DNA of 64,000 bases. It comes from Nitrospira_E sp052156535. GTDB taxonomy: Bacteria > Nitrospirota > Nitrospiria > Nitrospirales > UBA8639. This document shows positions 1 to 8,756 of this stretch, one piece after another. Location: NCBI RefSeq assembly GCF_052156535.1, contig NZ_JBQKUP010000039.1, positions 1 through 64,000 of the forward strand. The letters run 5' to 3'. Numbering within the stretch: the first letter of the stretch is position 1; the number at the start of each line of letters is the position of its first letter. The position numbers and the translations under genes are program-made. The notes beneath the pieces were generated by a model. It did not search any database. It was not told where the DNA came from and saw nothing but the letters and a program-made list of their open reading frames with translations.

Positions 1-1634
1 TAGCCGCCGGTGAGGTTGAAGACATGGGTGAAGCCATGCTGGAGGAGAATGCGTGCCGCGAGATACCCGCGTAATCCGACACGACAATAGACGACCGTTT
101 CCTGAGGGGGATCCAGTTGCTGAAGATGGTCTCTCAGCTCATCAATCGGAATGAGGCGGGCATGAGGAATGTGAGCTTCTTGATATTCGTCCGTGGTCCG
201 GACATCTAGTAACTGAAGAGCAGGGTTCGTCAGCAATTTTTTTTGTAATTCTTGTCCCGTGAGTGTGTTGACCTCGCCGCGTAGCGTATTGGCGGCGACG
301 AAACCGGCCATAATGACCGGTCCTTTGGCCGAATTAAATTGAGGGGCATAGGCCAAATCCAGTTGCTCCAAATCCTGGACGTTCAATTTGGCATGTATGG
401 CAGTGGCCAACACATCAATGCGTTTATCGACGCCCTGATCACCCACAATTTGAGCACCTAACAATTTCCCCGTCTGTTGCTCGACGACCAATTTCATGTG
501 CAGCGCTTCTGCTCCAGGATAATACTCTGCGTGATCCAAGGGGTGGGTGAGGGAGACAAAGTAATTCAACCCATAGGCCTCGGCTTCGTGTGCGCTTAAT
601 CCCGTTTTGGCAGCCGTGATACCCATGCTCTCGACAATTGCCGTTCCCAGTGCACCATGAAACTGTAAGTCTCCGCCCGCAGCATTGGCTCCGGCGACTC
701 TTCCCTGTTTATTGGCCGGCCCGGCTAAAGGGATTCGTGCGTGTTGGCCTGTCACCAGATTGAGGGTTTCGACCGCATCACCCGCTGCATAGATATCGGG
801 ATCAGAAGTTTGCTGTCGTGTGTTCACGGCAATGCCTCCCGCCGACCCAATTTCAAGCCCTGCCGCTCTGGCAAGCTTGAGTTCCGGTCTGACGCCGATC
901 GAAAGAATGGCGAGGTCCATCGGCAGCCGTTTTCCACTTTCCAATTCGGCTTCTTTGGCAAGGTCCCCCTCCTGCCGAAATCCGTTGATACCGTCACCCG
1001 CAATAATCTTCACTCCTTTTTCTTGCAGGTGATGCGCCACCAGAGTGGCCATGTCCTGATCAAAAGGAGGCAGAATTTGAGGAGCTTTTTCTATGATCGT
1101 CACGGTCAATCCAAGACCCATCAGGGCTTCGGCCGTTTCCAGTCCAATAAACCCTCCTCCAATAACCAAGGCTTCCTGAGAAGGGTGGCCGGCGAGAAAG
1201 GTTTTGATGGCATCAGAGTCAGGAACGGTTTTGACGGTAAAGATATTCCTGGCGTGAATGCCAGGTATATCGGGCATGATTGCCCCGGCACCGGGTGCCA
1301 GAATGAGTGTGTCGTAGGGGTGAGAAGTGATTTTTTGAGTCATCAAGTTTTTCACCTGTATGCATTTCGCCGTTCGGTCTATGAGAAGGACTTCGTGTAG
1401 CACGTGGACCCGGACCCTGAATCGTTTCCAAAACCGCTCCGGGGTTTGAAGTAGAAGGTCCTCACGATCCGGAATGGTCATTCCCACATAGTACGGGAGG
1501 CCACAGTTGGCGAAGGATACATAGGGCCCTTTTTCAAACATTTCAATGATTGCCGTTTCGTTGGTTCGACGCGCCTTAGCGGCCGCGCTGGCCCCGCCGG
1601 CCACTCCACCGACAATGATGATGTTGAGGGACAT
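1..1634 (-). CDS. CoA-disulfide reductase with C-terminal rhodanese domain (3-prime end beyond window)
   Basis: FAD/NAD(P)H-dependent pyridine nucleotide-disulfide oxidoreductase of the CoADR-RHD type, which reduces CoA disulfide, CoA persulfide or polysulfide. The N-terminus has a dinucleotide-binding GGVAGGASAA stretch (residues 9-18), then the family hallmark SFANCGLPYYVG with redox Cys44. A second Rossmann motif (VIGGGFIGLE) and an AAGDAVE FAD-binding motif follow. The C-terminal rhodanese domain has the active loop YCRVGLRG, coded near positions 75-95. The stop codon lies left of position 1, so only the last residues are missing. The start is the ATG at 1634, 26 bp after the pyruvate kinase stop, so the two are probably co-transcribed. 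Single-Cys FAD domain plus rhodanese favours persulfide chemistry over plain NADH oxidase. Family assignment is firm; the exact substrate is inferred. Confidence 0.9.
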   Translation of the reverse strand, partial: MSLNIIIVGGVAGGASAAAKARRTNETAIIEMFEKGPYVSFANCGLPYYVGMTIPDREDLLLQTPERFWKRFRVRVHVLHEVLLIDRTAKCIQVKNLMTQKITSHPYDTLILAPGAGAIMPDIPGIHARNIFTVKTVPDSDAIKTFLAGHPSQEALVIGGGFIGLETAEALMGLGLTVTIIEKAPQILPPFDQDMATLVAHHLQEKGVKIIAGDGINGFRQEGDLAKEAELESGKRLPMDLAILSIGVRPELKLARAAGLEIGSAGGIAVNTRQQTSDPDIYAAGDAVETLNLVTGQHARIPLAGPANKQGRVAGANAAGGDLQFHGALGTAIVESMGITAAKTGLSAHEAEAYGLNYFVSLTHPLDHAEYYPGAEALHMKLVVEQQTGKLLGAQIVGDQGVDKRIDVLATAIHAKLNVQDLEQLDLAYAPQFNSAKGPVIMAGFVAANTLRGEVNTLTGQELQKKLLTNPALQLLDVRTTDEYQEAHIPHARLIPIDELRDHLQQLDPPQETVVYCRVGLRGYLAARILLQHGFTHVFNLTGG

Positions 1635-1660
1635 GCTCCTAACATTCTCCCAGCAGAAAT

Positions 1661-3091
1661 TTACACGACTAAATGGGCTTTGATGATATTGGTTCCGAAG
1701 GCATGTCCCAGGCGTTCCCCGGTGACGATGACAATGAGCCGGCCTTCCTGAAGCAGGCCGAGGGTTTTGAGGTGATCCTGGGCCGCATTGATGCGCTCAT
1801 CAGTGGCATCAATTTGCGGAAAGACACATGAGACAATGCCCCATACTAAAATCAATTGACGGGTAACGGCTGGGGAGGGAGTCAGTGCGATAATCTGGAC
1901 CGTCGGTCGATGGCGGGCCAATAACATGGCTGTATGACCGGAATCGGTGAAGACCACGATGGCTTGGGCACCAACAGATGTTGCAAGCGAGACGGCAGCT
2001 TCACAAATCGCTTCCGGAGTCGAACGCACGGTCTCCTTAGACGAATCGGATTTCTGGATTCGGCGGAACATTTCCTTTTCTGTTTGTCGGATAATCCGAT
2101 CCATGACCTGGACCGATTCGAGAGGGAAATTTCCCGTGGACGTTTCGGCCGACAACATGACGGCATCCGTCCCGTCCAGCACGGCGTTCGCCACATCCGA
2201 CGCTTCGGCGCGAGTGGGCGAAGAGTTTCGAGTCATCGATTCGAGCATTTGTGTGGCTGTAATTACCGGTTTTCCCATACGATTGGCCTGGGCGATGATC
2301 TGCTTTTGCAGGAGGGGGACTTCTTCCGGGCTTATCTCCAACGCCAGGTCACCTCTGGCGACCATCACTCCATCTGCCGCATCAAGGATTTCATCAAGAC
2401 ATGTCAGGGCTTCAGGTCTTTCGATTTTGGCAATAACAGGAATCAGCGATGATCGATCAGTCAAAGCCGTTTGGAGAGTATGAATATCCTGCGGACTTCG
2501 AACAAAAGAGAGGGCGACATAATCGGCTTGAGCTTCAATGGCCACTTGAAGATCATCGGCGTCTTTCTCGGTAAATCCCGGAATGTCGAGTTGGAGGCCA
2601 GGGAAATTGACACCTTTATGTGAGGTGACCTGGCCTCCAACCAGGACTCTGCAGATTAGTCGGTCGGTTTCTTGTTTTTCCAAGGCGAGGGACATATTTC
2701 CGTCATCAATTAAGACGATTTGACCTGGTTCCATTCCATCCGGGAAATGGGAAAGATTAACCGGCAGGGTATGCTCCGATTCGTTGTGCCTTGAGTTGTG
2801 ATCCGACTTCGGAATCAGAATGATATCCCGCCCTTTCTTCAAAACGGTTCCTTCGTTTGGGAGGTCCCCCAGGCGGATTTTTGGACCTGCCAAGTCTACA
2901 AGGATGGCCAGTGGCGTCTTTTCCTCAAGAGCAAGGCGTCGAAGGCCTTGAATTGTTGTCTTGTGCCAATCGGCGGTTCCATGGGACATATTAAACCTGG
3001 CGACATTGACCCCGGCATGCAGGAGTTGTTTCAAGCATTTCTGGGAAGAAGTCGCAGGGCCAATTGTGGCTACAATTTTGACATGGCGCAT
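1661..3091 (-). CDS. pyk: pyruvate kinase
   Basis: Converts phosphoenolpyruvate and ADP to pyruvate and ATP, the last step of glycolysis, in the cytoplasm. The 476-residue length fits the bacterial enzyme. It opens with KIVATIGPATSS and NVARFNMSHG, has the signature region VIAKIERPEAL with the catalytic Lys, the metal-binding stretch VMVARGDLALE, and the TATQMLESM segment. The C-terminal allosteric domain is complete and ends with IVIVTGE. It is the first gene of a probable two-gene unit with the downstream CoA-disulfide reductase (26 bp gap). A sequence-specific link to sulfur metabolism is not evident; the pairing may simply be shared transcription. Confidence 0.96.
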   Translation of the reverse strand: MRHVKIVATIGPATSSQKCLKQLLHAGVNVARFNMSHGTADWHKTTIQGLRRLALEEKTPLAILVDLAGPKIRLGDLPNEGTVLKKGRDIILIPKSDHNSRHNESEHTLPVNLSHFPDGMEPGQIVLIDDGNMSLALEKQETDRLICRVLVGGQVTSHKGVNFPGLQLDIPGFTEKDADDLQVAIEAQADYVALSFVRSPQDIHTLQTALTDRSSLIPVIAKIERPEALTCLDEILDAADGVMVARGDLALEISPEEVPLLQKQIIAQANRMGKPVITATQMLESMTRNSSPTRAEASDVANAVLDGTDAVMLSAETSTGNFPLESVQVMDRIIRQTEKEMFRRIQKSDSSKETVRSTPEAICEAAVSLATSVGAQAIVVFTDSGHTAMLLARHRPTVQIIALTPSPAVTRQLILVWGIVSCVFPQIDATDERINAAQDHLKTLGLLQEGRLIVIVTGERLGHAFGTNIIKAHLVV

Positions 3092-3308
3092 GGGGATGAT
3101 CTCAAGAATTGGTTAAAAGTGGGCTAGCAGATATTGGTGGGGGAAGCAGGAACTGTTGTGACCGCAAGAACCAAAAAATCCACGAGGTTTTTTCTCAGAT
3201 TTCATGGAGCATTGAATGGAAAGTATTTGTGTAATTGGGCAAATTCAAGAAAGATATTCCCCCGCTGATGGAATGGTCTAATAGCCAGGCTCCCAGGGTT
3301 CATTGTGG

Positions 3309-3971
3309 TTATGGAGTTAACGTTCGAAGAAATGAAAGAAGATGATTCAACTCTAATGCATTCAGATCGTTCTTCCAGGCAGGCATGGCTGTTCCCGGTC
3401 GGCCGTTGCGAAGCGTATCAAGAATGGTTTGATCTGATTGCTTGCCGAGTAACGTGAGGTTGGCCGCTGGGGGAATCAGAGCCTGTCCAATGGGGCCATC
3501 CCCTTTCCCTCCAGGTCCATGACACGTCACGCAGTGTCGTTCATAGAGGGCTTTCCCTTTTTGGGGATTGCCAGCGTGAGTGGGGGATTGATCGGGTGTT
3601 TCCTTCTGTTCGTCATGCTGAGCGGGAGGCATAGAAGGTGAAGGCTGGAGTGAATTTTGCGTCACCAAGTAATCAACCAATGGAGCCATGTCCTCATTCG
3701 AAATTGGACAGCCGAAGGATGCTTTCATTTTGTTGACGATTTCCATCCAATGCTCACGAGGATGAGGCGGTTGCGTATACACGTACTCTGCCGAATGACA
3801 CATGAGGCAGTACCGGCTTGCAATGGCACTACCAGTGCCGGATTGAAACGATATTGGATCAGGAGGAATATTGAGAATGGACACCTGTTCTCTTTCATGG
3901 TCAGGGGCCGGAAGTCCCCACGCAAGTCCTGTAACCCACAGAAACACTATAAAGACCATGCAAACACGCAT
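3309..3971 (-). CDS. diheme cytochrome c, probable electron acceptor subunit of the sulfite dehydrogenase (SorB-like)
   Basis: Exported cytochrome with two CxxCH heme sites: CLMCH near residue 56 and CVTCH near residue 148. An N-terminal hydrophobic signal peptide (MRVCMVFIVFLWVTGLAWG) sends it to the periplasm. The first domain has the SRYCLMCHSAEYV start and a WxxIVNKMKASFGCPI stretch typical of cytochromes paired with sulfite oxidases; the second resembles a class I cytochrome c (GKALYERHCVTCHGPGGKGDG). The ATG at 3971 is preferred over the overlapping TTG at 3974 because GAGGA lies 8 bases before it. It starts 12 bp after the molybdoenzyme stop, so the two form an operon. It would take electrons from sulfite and pass them to a terminal oxidase. 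The linker rich in Pro, Gln and Glu between domains is longer than in monoheme SorB. Confidence 0.85.
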   Translation of the reverse strand: MRVCMVFIVFLWVTGLAWGLPAPDHEREQVSILNIPPDPISFQSGTGSAIASRYCLMCHSAEYVYTQPPHPREHWMEIVNKMKASFGCPISNEDMAPLVDYLVTQNSLQPSPSMPPAQHDEQKETPDQSPTHAGNPQKGKALYERHCVTCHGPGGKGDGPIGQALIPPAANLTLLGKQSDQTILDTLRNGRPGTAMPAWKNDLNALELNHLLSFLRTLTP

Positions 3972-3983
3972 CAAAAGTTGTCC

Positions 3984-5216
3984 TCAGCCGGCTTGAACAT
4001 TCACCGTTTCGATCACATTACGAAGATATCCGTTTGGATTCCATCGGGCGCCGAATCGCTGTGATTCTCCAATCCGATTGATGGCCAATGATTGCAGTGC
4101 ATACGCATGCCCGGGCCTCGGAATAAATTCGGCTTCCCAGGGGCGGAAGCTGAAATCGCCATAATCCTTTCCTAATCGGGCGGATTGCCATTGTTGTCCA
4201 CCATCCACGGAGACCAGGACGCGATCAATGCCATGGCCTTGATCAAAGGCAATGCCTGAAATGGTGCAAGGTTCCCCTCCCGGTATGGTTCGACCCTCCT
4301 CAAGATTGGTGATAAAGGAACGAACGGGCATTTTGCCCATGGGCACGGTATCCGTTAAGGACTCTCCTGGATTTACGCAGTGACAAGGATTGGCCGGCAA
4401 GCGATAGGCCTGTGTCGTCCAAAAATTTTGATCGACCTGATTGAGCACTTCGATATCATTCAGCATCTTCACCCAATACGTGGCATACCAGCCAGGGACC
4501 ACGAGGCGAAGGGGATAGCCGTTCAGCATGGGGAGGGCCTCCCCGTTCATGGAGTGAGCGACTAACACCTCTTCCTGGAGCGCATCATCAAGGGCCAGGG
4601 ATTTTCGAAAATCCGCTGTGGCTTGTGCGACGGGTTGGTCCAGCCCATCGAACCTCACTTGCGCCGCATCCCCTGATAGGCCTGCCCGATGAAGGAGATC
4701 ACGGAGTCTGATCCCCTTCCAGTTGGCATTTCCCATTGCTCCATTGCCCCATTGTCCGCCGGGCACCCGGGGATGAAAAAACCCGCGACTGTTTCCCGAG
4801 CATTGGCAGACGGCGGCAATTTCGACTTGTTCAAATTGAGTGTGTAAATCATGAAGACTCAATGATAGGGATTGATTGACTCGACCGCGAATAGTCAGCC
4901 GGAAGGTGTTCACGTCAATTTCCCGAGGAATATTGGCGAGATGCCAGCGAACAAAAAATGCATCAATGGGCGTGAAGATGTCTTCATTAAAAATATGAAA
5001 GGGGGTTTCCAATTGAGGAGGCCTTGTGGTCATCACCATGAGGGGCCGCTTCTGTGGAAAAGCCACCAGTGGACGGCGACCCCGTTCGAAAGGGAGAGTG
5101 ACCGTCGGGGAATCGGTGGCCCAGAGGCCTCTAGGGATGAGTAGGCTTCCCAACCCGAGAGCCAGGCTCCCCTTCAAAAAATGTCGACGGTCTATACCCG
5201 GGGTTTTTTCATTCAT
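3984..5216 (-). CDS. periplasmic sulfite dehydrogenase, molybdopterin subunit (SorA/sulfite oxidase family)
   Basis: Oxidises sulfite to sulfate in the periplasm and hands electrons to the cytochrome encoded just downstream. The N-terminus carries a Tat signal (RRHFLKGSLALGLGSLL, residues 10-26). The molybdopterin domain has the Cys-Ser-Gly-Asn motif at 139-142; Cys139 is the expected Mo ligand of the sulfite oxidase family. The GGQWGNGAMGNANWKG segment and the C-terminal dimerisation (Mo-co dimer) domain with the GIAFDQGHGIDRVLVSVDGG strand are present. There is no heme b5 domain, so an external cytochrome is needed, which fits the adjacent diheme gene. YedY-type sulfoxide reductases are shorter and lack the dimer domain, so SorA/SoxC is the better reading. 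Its 410 residues match SorA. Confidence 0.9.
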   Translation of the reverse strand: MNEKTPGIDRRHFLKGSLALGLGSLLIPRGLWATDSPTVTLPFERGRRPLVAFPQKRPLMVMTTRPPQLETPFHIFNEDIFTPIDAFFVRWHLANIPREIDVNTFRLTIRGRVNQSLSLSLHDLHTQFEQVEIAAVCQCSGNSRGFFHPRVPGGQWGNGAMGNANWKGIRLRDLLHRAGLSGDAAQVRFDGLDQPVAQATADFRKSLALDDALQEEVLVAHSMNGEALPMLNGYPLRLVVPGWYATYWVKMLNDIEVLNQVDQNFWTTQAYRLPANPCHCVNPGESLTDTVPMGKMPVRSFITNLEEGRTIPGGEPCTISGIAFDQGHGIDRVLVSVDGGQQWQSARLGKDYGDFSFRPWEAEFIPRPGHAYALQSLAINRIGESQRFGARWNPNGYLRNVIETVNVQAG

Positions 5217-5355
5217 AAGTCAATCTACCGTTTTTCTCCCAAAGAAACAAAAAATCCCGCCCTCGTACAAATCAATCCTTCACATTTATCCTTCGTTTTG
5301 CGAAGGCATGATCTGACTACCTCACTTATCGTATCCGGTCATCGGCCATTCCGGA

Positions 5356-5543
5356 GAGTGTTGAATAATTAAGATTTCCAAGGACAAATTTGCCCAGAAT
5401 TAGATTACTCATCAAAGGCTCCGGGTCAGTTCAAAAAAGTCCGTCCAGCAAGGCCGCAGCCGTTTTTTCGCGCGGAGCGTACGCTTAGTACGTGAGCACG
5501 GGAAAATGGCGAGAACGCCGCTGGCAGCTTTTTTCAACAGACC
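5356..5543 (+). mobile_element. MITE-like palindromic element, copy A
   Basis: Non-coding element starting GAGTGTTGAATAA and ending TTTTTTCAACAGACC, whose ends are imperfect inverted repeats (TGTTGAAwAA). An inner palindromic core lies at 5429-5538 and has GTTCAAAAAAG on one side and CTTTTTTCAAC on the other. The flanks carry an imperfect 9-bp direct repeat, CATTCCGGA (5347-5355) and CATTTCGGA (5544-5552), a plausible target-site duplication. Five related copies occur at 14809, 37655, 43344, 50059 and 60020. No transposase is encoded, so any movement would need one supplied in trans. Confidence 0.8.
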
Positions 5544-5726
5544 CATTTCGGAAAACAGCATCATGTGCGTTCCAGGGCTCCCATTTTCATAATCCAGTAC
5601 AGTTGACTATCGAACAGATTATTCATCTGAAATGAGGGATTTGGTGAGAGGCGAAGTCCTTCCTTGATCTGCCAGCGACCAGATGGATAATTGAGGGAAG
5701 GGACCCTGCTGGGGAAGCCTGCTTTT

Positions 5727-6134
5727 CTAGCAGGGTTGTCCGTTAAAGACACAAGGTTTGTATCGGCTCACATCAAATTCGGTTTCTTCCAGATAGACCT
5801 GTTCGTTGCCGTTGACACCATCGACAAACGGGTCATTCCACATCGTATGGTTCCACCAATAAAAAATGGGGAACTCTAACGTGTAGTATACCGGATTTCC
5901 GTAGGTGCTTCGCACATGTTGTTCGACGGTCCGTCCCGTGACGTAATCAGCTTTCCCGTTTCCTTTCAAGGAATACAGGGATAGGAGCAGGCGAGATTCC
6001 TGGTCGTAGATTTCATCGATACGAGTACTTTCGTCGGGTTCTGAAGGCAAAGCTAAGGTCGCTGAGGGGGAGGGAGTTTCCACTGAGGTGAACGCTAACC
6101 AGGTTGCAAGAACGACTAGAGGCATAACCGTCAT
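5727..6134 (-). CDS. small exported protein of unknown function
   Basis: Protein of 135 residues that I do not recognise. It has a short hydrophobic N-terminus ending near a Ser/Pro-rich stretch, then a soluble domain rich in aromatic residues (PVYYTLEFPIFYWWNHTMW) and a Cys near the C-terminus. The ATG at 6134 is preceded by a strong AAGGAGG ribosome binding site about 8 bases upstream, which supports a real gene. It stands alone between the MITE copy A and an empty stretch, downstream of no obvious operon. An exported location is inferred from the N-terminus only. Confidence 0.6.
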   Translation of the reverse strand: MTVMPLVVLATWLAFTSVETPSPSATLALPSEPDESTRIDEIYDQESRLLLSLYSLKGNGKADYVTGRTVEQHVRSTYGNPVYYTLEFPIFYWWNHTMWNDPFVDGVNGNEQVYLEETEFDVSRYKPCVFNGQPC

Positions 6135-6711
6135 ACGCCAAGTCCTCCTTCCTAGATGTGGTCCAGAGTATAGCCCCGGGAGGAGCCATGCTCATGCACG
6201 GAACAAATTAGGGTTGAACAACTGCAAGCCCATGCGGATCGGCTGCTTCTTTTCCGTCCACCATATTGGTGAGACGGGTACTACCTATCAATTCATCACC
6301 GCCTTTTCCGGCACATAAGGTTTTTGGTCATAGCCACTCCAGGCCTGGACCATTTCGCATTATTGACATCCTTGTGATTTCCGGTCAAGAGACTGGGCCC
6401 CGCAAGTTCGTAAAAGCATAATGGCCCTCTAGAGAAAAATCAAATAAGGACCGGGGCCGGATCATCGCTCTGTGTACCGACAGGGTGAATGGACCCCATA
6501 CTGGAAGGGAGATTAATCAAATATCTCAATCATCTTCCCTGCGCGATCTACATTCCAGAGATCGCGTCCAATGCCTCAAAGCCCGTGAGTGTCCGAAAAT
6601 ATTATGTCGCGGGAAGCCATCAATTTGGTCGCGGCCGGGTCAGGAGGTCCCGCAGAAAATGCTTCTTCTTTATGGCCGGCCTCTTTTGTGCGCGAGTGAC
6701 AGGAACGTATG
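6135..6711. other. intergenic stretch without a recognisable gene
   Basis: About 580 bases between the small exported protein and the monoheme cytochrome. Open frames here lack ribosome binding sites and protein-like composition. I see no tRNA-like fold, repeat copy or convincing terminator. Confidence 0.5.
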
Positions 6712-7188
6712 CTATTTCCCACTTGATACGGTGCCGGTTCCAAATGATCTCACATACAATATCACAAGCCAAGCTTCGTCTTCTGTCAAGACCAGGGGGA
6801 TGAATGAGGCCATATCCGTACCCGGGCTGCCGTTTTGCAAAATCCAAAAGAGTTCCCCGTCCGTGCGGGCTGCCTGCCAGGTCTTGTCCGTAAAGTTTCG
6901 TGGAAGCCTGCCTCGAAGGCCAGGAATGTCACCCAGGCCTTTGCCTTCGGGTCCATGACAGGTGACGCAAAATGCTTTCCCGTGAAAAACTTTTTTGCCC
7001 TTCTCAATATTTTCTGAGGTTGAAAGGAAAGGATTCTTCTTCGCTCGGGCGTCTTGGATCTGTTCAGGAGGAACCCTGGGTTTCAATACTTCTAAGTCCG
7101 CGGCATGCACGAGACCCATTCCGATTATCCCCGTAACAAAAAAAGCCAACACAATCTTTAAATTTTCCTTAAGCAGGTTCAAGATCAA
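6712..7188 (-). CDS. exported monoheme cytochrome c
   Basis: Class I cytochrome c of about 158 residues. The N-terminal membrane segment (IVLAFFVTGIIGMGLVHA) acts as signal peptide or anchor. A single heme site CVTCH follows the GKKVFHGKAF helix, and a Met in the GTDMASF segment is the likely sixth ligand. Both candidate starts are TTG, at 7188 and 7182; the second sits 8 bases after GGAGAGG and is the better-spaced one. The gene lies 64 bp downstream of the DUF1264 gene on the same strand, so the two may be co-transcribed. It probably shuttles electrons in the periplasm, possibly for the sulfite or sulfide oxidation enzymes nearby; that link rests on position alone. Confidence 0.85.
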   Translation of the reverse strand: MILNLLKENLKIVLAFFVTGIIGMGLVHAADLEVLKPRVPPEQIQDARAKKNPFLSTSENIEKGKKVFHGKAFCVTCHGPEGKGLGDIPGLRGRLPRNFTDKTWQAARTDGELFWILQNGSPGTDMASFIPLVLTEDEAWLVILYVRSFGTGTVSSGK

Positions 7189-7252
7189 TGCCTCTCCAAG
7201 TAAAGTAACGATCCCGGAGATTCCAGAAGGGAACCTCCGGGATCATCTCGGA

Positions 7253-7783
7253 TTATTCCGGTTGATTAAAGATATGCCCGAGAGATTGTGGGTAGGTTAC
7301 TGTCCCGTCCGGGAAATCCTTCCCCTTTTGCCATAGATGATAAATGACTCCGTCGGTTTTTGACGCGGCTTCAGCAATGGCTTTGACCTTTTCTGGATCA
7401 TCAATATCTAAAATTTGTACGCGGCCGGTAGCGATTTCTTGTTTATGGTCATGGAAAAACCGATGCCATTGGATCAACGGCAAGGTTCGGGAAAGATCCT
7501 TGGACACGAAATATTCAATGGCCACAAGAGGGGCATTGGCGTCTGTGGTTTCAAAGAGGAGACATTGCAGGATCTTGTCATTAATCCCTTTACAGTAGTG
7601 GTGATAGGGTCCACCGGGGGTGCCATCCGGCATCAAGTGAGGAGCTTGCACATGGATGTCATATCCTTGGGCAGGTCCTGGGGCAGGCGCACCCCCCTCG
7701 CTCATGGCTGGAGTGGTTATACACCCCATGGCCAATAGACTAAAAGTCCCTAACATGAAAAATGAACGGATTGAGCACTGCAT
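7253..7783 (-). CDS. DUF1264 (oil-body-associated-protein-like) exported protein
   Basis: Protein of 176 residues with an N-terminal lipobox-like segment (LLAMGC, Cys near 21), so it is probably a lipoprotein. The mature part matches the DUF1264/OBAP pattern: HxHYCKGINDKILQCLLF, then ANAPLVAIEYFVS, LPLIQWHRFFHDHKQE, and a C-terminal VIYHLWQKG..FPDG segment. The plant members associate with oil bodies; the bacterial function is unknown. A perfect AAGGAGG lies 5 bases before the ATG at 7783. It precedes the monoheme cytochrome gene, suggesting a periplasmic or membrane role in the same transcript. Confidence 0.8.
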   Translation of the reverse strand: MQCSIRSFFMLGTFSLLAMGCITTPAMSEGGAPAPGPAQGYDIHVQAPHLMPDGTPGGPYHHYCKGINDKILQCLLFETTDANAPLVAIEYFVSKDLSRTLPLIQWHRFFHDHKQEIATGRVQILDIDDPEKVKAIAEAASKTDGVIYHLWQKGKDFPDGTVTYPQSLGHIFNQPE

Positions 7784-8181
7784 GGCAACCTCCTTTATGT
7801 TGATCAGTAATAACCCTCCACCTATGTGGAAGGCCTTGGGAACTTGGTGAAAATTCGCCGCATACTATCATGGGGTTCTTTAAACGACCATTATTTGACG
7901 CCAGGGGTCATAATCCCCAACCGCTAGTTCAATTAGCTTCCCTGGTGTGGCTCAACGTAGCTGCCGTCAAAGTCTAACCATTGGAAGGGTCTTATTTCGC
8001 CAAGGTTCTCCTGATGCCTGGGCCGTTGAGGCTGAGCCAATGATGATAGCTAATAGCCATAGCCTTCTTGCATTCCCATTCAACTCACTTCTTCCCAGGC
8101 CCACCTTACATCTCCTTGGGATGATGATGTGCAAAAACTTTCGAATATGGAAATGATGACAAAAATATCATGCGGAACCAT
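7784..8181. other. intergenic stretch without a recognisable gene
   Basis: About 400 bases separating the DUF1264 gene from the rhodanese/YgaP-like gene. Since all neighbours run on the minus strand, it should hold the DUF1264 promoter and the end of the persulfide dioxygenase transcript. I could not pick out a convincing promoter or terminator. Confidence 0.4.
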
Positions 8182-8736
8182 TTACTGCCGGATCCGGTTA
8201 TAGGGTAGCTTGCTTAAGAGCATACCCATCAGACAGGAGTCCGTGAGTCCTGCATGGAGAAGTCCAACCCCTACCAGTGTTGGAAGGAGAAGGAACCCTG
8301 AATGGCCTATCAGGCCCAATCCAACTCCTACGAGAATCACTACCCCTGCGATGGCCCGCACCTGTCCTTCAAGGGAAATTCGTTGTTGTCCCCGGACGAC
8401 AGGTTTGCCCTGATTAACCCAGGCAGTGATGCCTCCTTCCAGAATGCCGCAATTCGTTATTCCTTGGTTAATCAAATATTCGTAGACAATCTTCACCCGG
8501 TTCTGTGTTCGGCAGATCAACATGATGCGGTGCTCACGGGAGAGGGTTTTCAGTTCGGTCACATATCGATGTAAATCCGGTAGAGGAATATTTCGAGCAC
8601 CTGAAATATGCATACCTTCAAACTCTTGTGGTGTTCTGACATCGATATACAGAGGGTCCTTCAATGAAGGGGGCGACAGCCAATTGTTCTGACTCGTTCC
8701 CGATTTTGCTTCTTGATCTATTGCCAATGTATTCAT
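8182..8736 (-). CDS. rhodanese domain protein with YgaP-like (DUF2892) membrane tail
   Basis: Sulfurtransferase of 184 residues. A rhodanese domain (YIDVRTPQEFEGMHISGARN, then active loop LICRTQNR with the catalytic Cys) is followed by two hydrophobic segments and a TDSCLMGMLLSKLPYNR end, the pattern of the E. coli YgaP membrane domain (DUF2892). The start at 8736 is chosen because GGAGGA lies 6 bases upstream; an ATG 33 bases earlier overlaps the preceding gene and lacks one. It starts 20 bp after the MBL-rhodanese stop, so they form an operon under the sigma-54 promoter near 10,297. It likely moves sulfane sulfur at the inner membrane. Confidence 0.88.
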   Translation of the reverse strand: MNTLAIDQEAKSGTSQNNWLSPPSLKDPLYIDVRTPQEFEGMHISGARNIPLPDLHRYVTELKTLSREHRIMLICRTQNRVKIVYEYLINQGITNCGILEGGITAWVNQGKPVVRGQQRISLEGQVRAIAGVVILVGVGLGLIGHSGFLLLPTLVGVGLLHAGLTDSCLMGMLLSKLPYNRIRQ

Positions 8737-8756
8737 TGGGTCTCCTCCTTGTCCGT

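Noticed and set aside
1947..2483. Long open frames opposite the pyruvate kinase gene
   Set aside because: They mirror the codon structure of a firmly identified gene, and have no ribosome binding site or recognisable domains.
2591..2640. 12-bp perfect inverted repeat TTGGAGGCCAGG / CCTGGCCTCCAA
   Set aside because: It lies inside well-conserved pyruvate kinase codons, so protein constraint and chance explain it; no regulatory context.
5429..5538. Open frames inside the MITE copies (for example reading MARTPLAAFFN)
   Set aside because: The same peptide appears at several MITE copies only because the DNA is repeated; frames are short and run into unrelated flanks.
6485..6958. Plus-strand frame of over 150 codons overlapping the monoheme cytochrome gene
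   Set aside because: It is opposite to a clear cytochrome c with CxxCH and signal peptide, and has no protein-like features.
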